Below are positions 20,357 to 30,800 of a stretch of DNA of 64,000 bases, piece by piece. Every line of letters begins with the position of its first letter. The stretch's first letter is position 1. Both the position numbers and the translations under genes were made by a program. The notes below the pieces were generated by a model. That model did not search any database and was not told the DNA's origin. It worked only from the letters and a program-made list of their open reading frames with translations. The stretch is from Clytia hemisphaerica (Eukaryota > Cnidaria > Hydrozoa > Leptothecata > Clytiidae), in contig CACVBU010000835.1 of the NCBI GenBank assembly GCA_902728285.1, positions 79,471 through 143,470 on the forward strand, written 5' to 3'.

Positions 20357-21986
20357 GGTGGTAGTCTACCGCCAGATTTCAAAAGTCAAAAAATCACATT
20401 TTTTGCAATAACTCAAGAACTTCTTTACATTTCGTAATGAAATTTTCAGGAAATGTATATCAACTATTAACATTTCTAAAAATAAAAAAAAATTCTAAAA
20501 ATAACCAAAGACGGGGGTAAAATCAGTCAGGGGGTAAAATACTTTATTTTGCTTGTGTCAGGTTTTCTGAATAGTCGGCTTGACCTATGAAGTTAGTTTT
20601 TTTTTTAAATGACTAATATTTAGAAAAGGTCTGGAATGAGTGAAAAAAAAAATTGAAATTTTTTTCCAGGGGGTAAGAAACTGAAAAAAACGCTTTTTTG
20701 AGATTAAAAATCAGGAAACCAATTTTAAAACTTTTTAATCCATTCATTCAATACACAATCATGTAAGGAAACTTCCCTGAAAATTTCAAGTCTGTAGCTA
20801 CTCTCAATCCTAAGATATTTCTGACAAGGTGAATGCAAACCCCCGGAAACGCGTTTTGAGAAAATCAAAGAAAAAGGCAAAAGTCTGCAAAAATGGGTAT
20901 TATTTTAAGTTGGAAAGCTCTTTTCAAAAAATTTCTTCACTGAATACTCATCCAACCAGTCAGGTTTCAAAAGTTAAAGTAAAACATTTCACAAAAATTG
21001 ATAAAATATCCAAAAATCAACAAAAACATGTTGCGCTAAAGTCATGTATACATAGCAAAGTTTGCGGTAATCTTGCGATAACATCAAATTTGGGTGAAAA
21101 CAGCCACATAAGTGTGTCAAAATGTTCATTGAAAGTCCAGCATAACTCTCTGTAGGCATGAAAACTTTTTGTGTGCATATTTTTATTCACATAGACTAGA
21201 TGACAATGAGCAATGAGCTGGCTTCTTGACCGAAGGAAGGCTGTTATGAGTGGCGGGTGTCAGATGAGAATGTGCGTCTCCAGAAGTTAGGTCCAGTTCA
21301 TTATAATGCACATTTCCATCTCTGTTACATCATGTTGTGCTTGGAAATATCTCAGTTGCATTTAAATCCACTACAAAACATTATGTGAGCCACCAAAAAG
21401 CACACACCGCCTCTCACCGCCTATTATATGCTCCTCAAAACAAAATGGCGGCAACTTAAATGTTTTTCGTAGAAATCCAGCAACATAACCAATGTACAGC
21501 AACTTTATGGCTTCTGTAGAGTCTATTCTTCATTTAAACAAATCATTTCCATCAAAGAAATTAAGTTTTGATCTAAAACCTGCCAAGAAATCTGCAGAAT
21601 CATGCTAACAGCTTGCTTTTCAGCTTGTTTTGATGTGTTACACTACTGAAGCTACCATCTTTAATTTTAAGGATGACGTAATGCCACGGAAAATAATATT
21701 TTGACGCTCGAAAAGGGCGTAAAAAGAGCTTTCTTTTGGCGTATCACATTGCTATGTTTCGGCCGAGATTGAAAAAATAAGTCCTTAGCAACGGGATTTT
21801 TTCCGTTGCTAGGGCGATTTTTCAAGCACCCAGCAGGACAAAAATGCTCACTGCGACCTGAAAAATAAAGATATCTCTCTGAAATTTCCAGGAGATGTTC
21901 AGAAAGACCTAAGGATCTCAAAACACCCAAAAACCAAAATTCGACAATTTTTTCGATGATTTTCCATTTCTCGGTAGACTACCACC
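20357..21986. mobile_element. 1.6-kb TTAA-type DNA transposon, probably non-autonomous
   Basis: The TIR GGTGGTAGTCTACCG (20357-20371) has its exact reverse complement ending at 21986, and both sides carry TTAA (20353-20356, 21987-21990). TTAA duplication with a GG-initial end suggests piggyBac or Kolobok. The only notable frame inside (20829-21155, +, 108 residues, Lys-rich) has no transposase motif. Confidence 0.8.
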
Positions 21987-21990
21987 TTAA

Positions 21991-23480
21991 CCATGTTGAC
22001 GGTGGTTACAATGGGACACGGTGTCTGAAATAACAGTCATTTCGTTGAAGAATCTCCGCTTTCTTGCTTGCCAGGGAAGTGGAAGTGGATTACAGCGATA
22101 GAAAAAAATTGTGTACAGTGGCGGATTAGATGATGTTTTAATATTTTCATGGTGACTAATTTTCGCTGAAGGCCCCTTTTCAGATTTTCTTAGGATTTTA
22201 TTTTATGGTCTTTTGTAAATAAGAACAAAGGCTGTGAAATCCGGGAAATTTAATCCCTGAAGATTAATACCTTTATTAAAATTATCTGATTCAACTGCCA
22301 ATTTTGAGAGCAACTATCAAATTTATATCTTTAAGTAACCATGAAGAAATTTTATTCAAACTAACTGAAAACTTTTTGCAGAAACACGTATAAACATTGT
22401 TAAAGTTTTTCAGATAATTTTCAGTAACCTTTGATACAAATAGATTATATCTACGGTATGCCACCAGTCCAAAGTTACTAACTTTTTAAATTTCAAATCA
22501 AATGAATGAAATTGTATTCAATTTCATTTTGGAATTCACCTTTAATCTGCATTATGTATTCTTTATGGGAGGGAAGCACTTTCAGTTTCACAGTACACAT
22601 TCTTATGTTTGGGTTTTCAAAAGTGATTTTTATCTGGTGATTGAAGAAAATCAACTTTGATATCATTCTAGTTCTTAACATGTTGCTTAACCTGTAATGG
22701 TTTTAATTCAGGTCACTTTGCATCAGAAAGTGTAGATTTAACATGTTTTTTTTTTGGATTGACACTTTCGTTATGTATGGATATTATTGAGGAAATTTTA
22801 GCCGCATCGGCTCGTGTTTCTTAACTTTAAACAGCTCTAGTAACACCGAGCAAAGTTCCTCTGGGCTATATCTGCTATCGGCGGGGCATTCATAGCGACA
22901 GCTACTTGCTAGTAATACTACTACAACATGTGCACAAAGTATATCTTTATCCTTTTTCTATTTTTATTCAAAATAATTAAAATATCTTTAAACTTTAAAA
23001 CCACGAACAAAGATATTGATTGACGTTCTCGCTTTCCCAACTATAAATTAACGAGATTAAACCAATTCCTCAAGATAGTGGACCAATTTTTTACAATCCT
23101 AATCATTTCAGTAGCAGATGCCTGGTGTCGTGTTTCAATGAAATTCTGAACCCACTACCAAATTAACCCTTGGATTCGTGCAGACACCCGAGGTTACATA
23201 ATCTCAGGAAGCCATTTATTCCCTTCCCCATTTCCCCATATTCGCATGATTGAAGTCAATATCAAAGTATATTTGCTCCTCCGAAGGCTATTTGCCATTA
23301 CCCCTCTTTTGTTGACCCCTTTAACTACTTTCAAACCCCACTATACTTTAATTACCTTCCTCTTGATCTTTCCTTATGTTTTATTTTACGACTTTGTTAT
23401 TTTGAAATGTTAAGGCTCACGGCATTAACCCCAACCCATTATGTAATCAGGCAATTAACATTTATTTTAGGAGTAGGGAC
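21991..23480. other. Unassigned non-coding stretch
   Basis: No gene or complete repeat is supported. A small hairpin AGCCGCATCGGCT lies near 22803. Pyrimidine-rich text 23220-23400 precedes the candidate promoter that follows. Confidence 0.4.
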
Positions 23481-23487
23481 CTAGTAT

Positions 23488-23573
23488 ATATAGAGGTCAA
23501 ATTTTCTTTGTAAGTAGACAAGCAGACAAGTGAAGTTATTTCAACCTTCATCGACTTATTTTCACAATGTAAG
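23488..23573 (+). promoter_or_regulatory. Candidate TATA promoter and non-coding first exon ending at a splice donor
   Basis: TATATATAG at 23486-23494 is followed about 75 bases later by CACAAT|GTAAGTG, a strong 5' splice site at about 23569. The spacing and the split AT|G at the donor look like a short first exon whose start codon would be completed downstream. No matching second exon could be found, so this is a suggestion from signals only. Confidence 0.3.
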
Positions 23574-24619
23574 TGTAACATTTTTTTGTATATTTAGGAG
23601 CTGGTTATGTTAAAGATTATTTTCTTTGTCTCAAAGTTCATTCTGCACTCGCCTCCCTTACTTTTGTTTTAATATGTACTCTATCTGATCATGAAATTTA
23701 AGTAAGTAAGTAAATTTAAAATTTAAGTAAGTAAGTTCAGATGGAGGGCTCGGAAATCCCATTACACCACCCATTGAACCAAGTTTTGTTTTGAATATAA
23801 TTTCTCTGTGTTAGACTGTTTTGACACTATCAACTTTTTTCTTTTTTTGAGTTGAACTTCTTAAAAGCTGAATCAATGTTTTCAAATCATTTCGACCAAT
23901 TTATCCAAAACCCCTTTTCAGATATTCTCTTATTTGATGAAAATTAGATTTTTGTAAAAGGTAAGACAGGTATAGGGCCTCAACATGGAGGTTCTACCGA
24001 GATTGTCTGCCCATCTGTCCCCTTTCCTTTTTCAACCTCGTCTGTCCCTTGAGTGCAGAAAATGTCCCCTTGCCCTTTCCCTTCCTCTTTGCTGTCAAGT
24101 ACATCCATTACACTGGTTAAGGATTTATACCTTATTGCTCTAGCCGCAGGTGAGCATTAAAATGGGTGTTGGGGGGGACGGCGTTAAGATTCCAAAAAAG
24201 TATTTCCCGATTCGGTTTCTATCGGATGTTCGGGAGAGCGGGAAACCCGCTGAAGAAAACGAAAGCGCGAGATATTATCTCCCTTATTGTGCGCTCCTGC
24301 TTGAGCAATCGATAGAGAAAAGTTGATGAAAATGAAGTTAGCTTCCTAATAAACTGCCAGTACAAATCAGTTAGCGAAGTAAACATTGGCTGGTCACGAG
24401 AAAACCTAATCGATATTCTTGCCAAATTTTCTGCTAGAGAAGGGTGAGAATTTGCTTTCATTGTTTTTGATTACCATATTTTTAGTGTAAAAAGATAGCT
24501 GCAAGTGTAAATACTGGTATTAATTTATCTCACTTGCTAGTTATCACTAAAAGAACTTGTCTGTGTCTTGTCAAGCGAATTCAAATACGTGTGTTTCTCA
24601 TGATTTTATGCTGTAAAGA

Positions 24620-25610
24620 TGATCTATTTTGGACTTTTGGTCATATTTCATGATGATATATAATTGGTGGTTGTCCCTTTTGGATTTTCAAACTTGACAA
24701 TGAAACTTTCAAACACACAGCCATTGATACACAGTATTTTTGTGGTGTTATGTATGGCTGAAAATGATCCTGTTTTGGACTTTGTTATTGTCGTATTCAT
24801 CAATATCATCGGCTGGCGACCGTTCCTTTTGATTTTTCAAACCCGACACAGATTTTTTACAAACATATCACTATGAGAATTCAGTAAAGGATACTAAAAC
24901 ACAATTCCTGTGTAAATTTGAACAAGATCGGAGAAATTTTCACAGTATTATGGCTGAAAATGATCGTTTTGGACTTTGTCGTAATTTTGTCGCGGCTGGC
25001 AACCATTCCTTTTGATTTTTCAAACCTGACACAGATTTTTTACAAACATATCACTATGAGAATTCAGTAAAGGATACTAAAACACAATTCCTGTGTAAAT
25101 TTGAACAAGATTGGAGAAATTTTCACAGTATTATGGCTGAAAATGATCGTTTTTGGACTTTGTCGTAATTTCGTCGCGGCTGGCGACCATTCCTTTTGAT
25201 TTTTCAAACCCGACACAGATTTTTTACAAACATATCACTATGAGAATTCAGTAAAGGATACTAAAACACAATTCCTGTGTAAATTTGAACAAGATTGGAG
25301 AAATTTTCACAGTATTATGGCTGAAAATGATCGTTTTTGGACTTTGTCGTAATTTCGTCGCGGCTGGCGAACCGTTCCTTTTGATTTTTCAAACCCGACA
25401 CAGATTTTTACAAACATATCACTATGAGAATTCAGTAAAGGATACTAAAACACAATTCCTGCGTAAATTTGAACAAGATCGGAGAAATTTTCACAGTGTT
25501 ATAACTGAAAATGATATTTTTTGGACTTTGTCGTAATTTCATTGGCTGGGGCGACCGTTCCTTTTGAACATTTTTCAAACGCGAAACAGGTTTTTTCCAA
25601 ATATAACAGT
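24620..25610. repeat. Minisatellite, period about 184 bp, about 5 units
   Basis: AACCCGACACAGATTTTTTA recurs at about 24839, 25020, 25206, 25391 and (diverged) 25577. ATGGCTGAAAATGATC recurs at similar spacing. The first unit (24620-24760) and last unit are the most diverged; the middle three are nearly identical. Apparent frames in it are repeat translations. Confidence 0.85.
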
Positions 25611-25717
25611 ATTTATTACATACACACTATTGAACCATTTTATTTGGTTTATCCTACTCTTTTCCAAGTATTATCCCAGCAGAAAAAATAATGCTTAGCT
25701 AAAAACCCGTGGCTTAA

Positions 25718-26047
25718 TGGGATAAACTTTTGCGGGGATTGAATTTTGCTGATTTCGCGGATTTGGGTGTCATCCGCGAAATTAAGTCTCAATGGAAATT
25801 TGGAAAGGCCTCATCCGCGAAATATTTCTAAACAAAACTCAAAATTTGTCAAACAAATACTTTTTGAATGTTTACTGGCATCAAAGAAGTGCTAATAATG
25901 TGTATTTCAACAACCAAAATGCACGATTTGACAGTTAAGTCACAAAATCGTGAAAATATTGCCACCCGCGAATTAAGTCCCTGCAAATTTTTAAATTTCG
26001 CGGTAGGCCCAATCGTGAAATTAAATCCTCGCGAAAGTTTATCCCAT
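25718..26047. mobile_element. 330-bp TTAA-type MITE with CGCGAAATTAA subterminal motifs
   Basis: The TIR TGGGATAAACTTTTGCGGGG (25718 onward) is matched by the reverse complement of TGGGATAAACTTTCGCGAGG ending at 26047, with TTAA at 25714-25717 and 26048-26051. CGCGAAATTAAGTC-type motifs recur inside. A related, decayed block may be at 1718-2004. Confidence 0.75.
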
Positions 26048-26503
26048 TAACGAATTTTATCCGGACAATCAAATCAACGGCGCATCATTGCTTCGCTATT
26101 GGCAAGTTTAGAAATAAATAAATTTATAAGAACTTGGAAATATTGACTTCTAAATGTTTATCTCCTTTAGCTCCAATTTTGAACTTTTTAGTTGAGGATG
26201 AGTGGGCGGGGTATGGGCTTGGTTATTTAAGCAAGAAAGTGCATGTGTAATCACTTAGAAGAGCTAAACTTCCAGCTGGTTTATTTATTCGTTACAGATT
26301 ATTTCTCATACTCGCTCTGCAATAGATTTATTGCTTTGCTTTCTGATCTGTTCTGGTTAGTAGTTTGTTGTGGGCAACGTTCGAACACAACTAACTCAAC
26401 AAGCTCATCTTTCACATCTTTTAATCTCTTAAGCCGGAGCTTCCAGCGCAGCTGGTTTATATTCTTTTATTCTTTCTACGGTATTTGTAGTTGAAATATT
26501 AAA

Positions 26504-26531
26504 ATGGCTCAAAAAGCCAAAAAAAACAACA
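26504..26531 (+). CDS. Possible first coding exon (MAQKAKKNN...)
   Basis: ATG in good context (AAAATGGCT) opens nine codons, rich in Lys, up to a donor-like AACAACAG|GTGTAGG. A TATTTAAGC element lies about 280 bases upstream (near 26224) with a non-coding stretch between. No following exon was found. It is reported only because promoter-like, start and donor signals line up. Confidence 0.2.
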
Positions 26532-27747
26532 GGTGTAGGTCAAAAATTTTGATTGTCGGATAGACAGAATGCCCACAATTTATCAGATTGTTTAGAGCGA
26601 ACTAGATTGTTTAGAGCCTTTGTTAAAGCTTTGTAAAAGTCGCTTTAGACTATATGAGCCGCCATTATCGGCTGCGAAATTATTTCCCCCGAAGCAGAAT
26701 AAGAGTTTTTGATGAGCTAGATAACGATTTTATCGTTTGTTCTATAATGGTCGATGTCACGATTCACTAGAAAATGAAACACTGATCTTTTATAAGAAAT
26801 TAAATGGAAGCTTTCTATCTTGTTTCGGAATTTCTAATTACAAGAAGTAACGTCATAGCCTCCAGACCGAAAAGTTTTATAGTCCTTTATTCAGAAGTCA
26901 GAAACATGGTGTCACAACATGACTTTTTTACATCAAATTCCAACCAGTTACTGAAATGAATTACAGGCTAGAAAAGTTTGTTGTTTAGAGGCTTTGAAAG
27001 TTACCCCTCTCTTATGAAAGCAACCCCATTATGACGGTAACACTTTGCATCATGTCACTTTCATATGATATTATCTTGGTTGTTTTTAGTAATATAATAT
27101 TTATTATGCTACTAGTACTTTTCTTCCTTTGGCTAGCGCTATGATTTCCTAGGACTATTTTATTTTTAATATATCTTAGATCTAGACCGATTCCTTTTGC
27201 TTTAGGACGGATCACTCTCTCTCTCTCTCACTTTCATGAAATGATGGAAATTTTAAAATTGATGATGTAGCGTAAGTGATAGTTTATGATAGTATTTGAC
27301 GGGTTAAAACTATCATATAATACGAAGAAAATTTGTAATCCTGCAGGGTCATTTGATTCGAGTCCTATTAAAATATAATGCACGCGATGAAAACTCTGAG
27401 GCATTAGTTTGTTGTGTCATCTTTCATAGTAATTAATCCGATTAATGACATGGCTATGACGTCACACATAACAAGTCGGTTATCCATTTTGAAGATTCAC
27501 GCATGGCTTAATAAGCTTAATAAGCCGCTTTTGCGAGTTCAAATTTCATCATGCTGTGAGTCACAACCTTCTACAAACGAGGCCGAAAAAAGAATTCAAT
27601 TTTTTTTTTCAAATTAACTTCTCACAGCATCCATTTAAATACAAATTACTGATACATGAAGCTAGCTAAGAGCAGCCTTAGACCGTATTTGTAAACAGCG
27701 GGTGCGCTAAAACATACTATAGTATTCTTGCCGTGGCTACAACATAC

Positions 27748-27857
27748 CTCAACAGTGTCGACAAGGTCAAGATCTTCAGATGAAATCTTCCAGAAGACAA
27801 TCATGTCACTAGCTGAATATTTCTCTATGTAAACCTTCTTCGCAACTGGTGGAAGAC
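27748..27857 (-). CDS. robo-like: Robo-like exon 10: FN3 domain 3, first part
   Basis: Acceptor TCCTTAG, then RLPPVAKKVYIEKY and MIVFWKISSEDLDLV, the A-C strands of an FN3 domain, ending at GAG|GTATGT in phase 0. The rest of the domain lies further down the minus strand and was not identified. Confidence 0.8.
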
Positions 27858-30800
27858 CTAAGGAAAAAAAACATCACCAAATATGACTTACATACAAAAA
27901 CTCACGATCCTAAGTACAGCAAGAGAGGAGAAAAATGTTTTCAAACTGAACAAAGCTGGAAAAAGCATTGACCTCAAATTTTGAGCCACACCTTTTTGCC
28001 TTTAGGAAGGGGCGTTTATTCGAGGGGGCGTTCATTCGAAGTAATACGGTGTAAGGATTAAACATCGGCTTATCAAATCCAAAGAATGGCATTTCGTTGT
28101 ATTTTTAGTTATATTTGGTTAAAAAAATTGATTTACTCACGGTTCAGCGTTTTGCCAGTTTTCAAGCTGCTCTCCTTTTGATGTTTAGAGCTGACTGCTT
28201 TAACCTTGATTGCATACTCCGTGTTGGCTTTTAAACCATACAACACGAGAGAGGTTTTAGTAGGAGTGATCTCTTCACTTTCAATAAAAGCAGATTTGGA
28301 AACCTCACGATGCATAACAATGTAACCAGTGATGCGATTTGCTGATACTTTATTCCATCTGACTTCGATTGTTGAGGTTGTGACAGTTCCCAAGGAGATA
28401 CCAAGATTCACATCCTCCAACTTATCCTCTGCCCCTGATGGATCTGAAAGATGAAAAACAAAAAATATATTTCTTAAGTGGGACTACTATCAGGAAATCA
28501 GAAGTCTAACTCAAGAGTTACATTATAGAGCCCTGCTGTAAAACCCCCTTATGAGTCAATACATTTTGCCAGCAGAATGAATGCAAATGAATATCTCTCT
28601 TTTTCACAAAATAAAGACTCTAAGTTTTCTAGGTACAATGTTTACGATGATAACTCTCTTATACATAACAACGAACATATGAATACAGTAGACTACTACT
28701 TCATCAGCCAAAAAGAAGAATTATACCGTATCGGCCAAAACTTAGTCGGCCCTAAGTGACTCAATTTTGGCTTGGTGACTAAAATTAGGGCCGACTAAAA
28801 ATTTGGGCCGACTAAAATTTGGGCCGACTAAAAATTTGGGCCGACTAAAATTAAGGCCGACTAAGTTTTGGCCGATAAGGTAGCTCATTCGAGCTACCGA
28901 GATTACTTCAAATCTTACCAGGAGTAACATTAGCATCCAATGTATCGGTGAACGGAAAATTAGCCGCTACTCCATTGCCAACTTTATTGATGGCATTAAT
29001 GGTGATCAGATAAGTACTGTCCGGTTCTAAACTTTGTACCACATATTTGGTGGCTGAGCCGGCAGCAAATCGTTCAACTGTTTCTAGTGTTCCAGTGTTC
29101 TTGACTTTAAGGAAATATGAGGTGATTGGTAGGAGGATAGCTGTTTTAGGTCGATCCCAGGATAGTGTGATGGAGGTGGCACTGGTACCGACGCTGTTCA
29201 GGTTTGTGATTTTGGGTGGCTTCTCTGATAATAAAGCTGAAAAAGAAGTCGAGCCGATGATTTATAAATCGATACATGTTTATATACTCTGGGGAATGTA
29301 ATAAATGGGGGATCAGAAACACAATTTAATATGGATTAGAATTTCTTGAAAAAAAAATTTTCAAAAAAGTTAACTAGCGGTTAATTAGTACCCAAGAGTA
29401 AAACAATAAGACAGGGTACCTTATCAAACAGATTAGACAGCGTTTAAGTGAAAGATGTTTATATTCATGTCTCTTTCAATACAATGAGCTTACCATTGAC
29501 TTGAAGCATGGTGATATTGGAGATTGTTCCAGAAGGAGTTTCTGCGACACATCTGTGGAAAAAATGTAAAATGTTAACAAACGGCAATTGCTTACTTGTA
29601 TCGGTTATAAGTACCCTTTTTGGATAGTTGCTAAAATTTCTTATAAAAAAGAAGATTCTTTCAAGAAAGAGATGTCAGAGCAATAACCAAGTGAATACTT
29701 CTTCCAATGTCTTATTCTGCTCATAGATAGCTAGACGTGGACCCAGCAAAAATATTCAAAAGACTGTCCTAAATTACTGTGTCATCCCAGTAAAATATGA
29801 ACTCTATCCCTGTGAAAGAAATGTATTAGCAAAATAGATTCCCAGACTTTGCATCAACTTTAAAGTCCCTCAGGGCTATAAAGATAAATGATAGAAATAA
29901 CAATTCGTCAAACTCATACCTGTAGCCTCCACTGTCCGACGTTAGAAGTCCTTGAATGGTGAGATTGGCAGAGTTGATACCAGCTGTTATCCATACAGTA
30001 TTGGCACCTGTGTCAACTTCTCTGTTATCGCTGGCTGTCAACCATTTGATGGAAGCCTGTTCTCCAGCCGAGGTACGGACTACACAGGGTAGAGTTAAAT
30101 CACTCTTCTCCGTCTTTTTGACTTCTGTTAAAACTTGTACTGATGGAGGAGGGTTAACTGAACCTAAAGAGGTTTTCATAAAGTTTTAGTATGACGAAAT
30201 TGAAGGTCTAAGTAGTGCAGCAATACCCTCTCTGATCCTCTCTTTGAATAGCACCAACTTTCCAATAATACAAATGGTGTGTGTGGTTATATTGTGAAGC
30301 TATTAACTTGTGCCTATATACTTTGTAATCTTTTTTTGGGGTGCATTGAGCAAGTTTCCTTTGAATGAGATTTTTGGTAAATAAAGAGACGGATTAGGGG
30401 GGGGGGATGAAGATTTCATTACAGAAGGAGGATGGGTATAAAGGGGGATAAAATAACCCTAGGGGAGTTCGTACCCCTCTGCAAACTATGATAGCTGATT
30501 GTAAAGCTTATCACATAGAAAAGCTACTTACTTGTCACTTTCAAGAATACTTTGGGTGAGAATTTCTTATCTTGATTTCGACTGATACTATCTCTGTATG
30601 TACACACCACTGATTGTTGTCCAAAAGTATCAACATTTGATATCACTAAATCGTTATCCTTGGTCACAATAACATTTCCGGATTGAAATTTCTGGCTGTA
30701 GGCTTTGGTGTTGTAAAACCATTCTATGGTAGGGCTTTTACCGCCTTTGACTTGGCATTGGAATGTGGCTGTTTGACCACGCCCTATCGTCATGTCTGTC

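Noticed and set aside
24219-24461. 80-residue minus-strand frame considered as a missing Robo exon
   Set aside because: No FN3, transmembrane or CC-motif resemblance and no in-phase acceptor (phase 0) joining exon 10.
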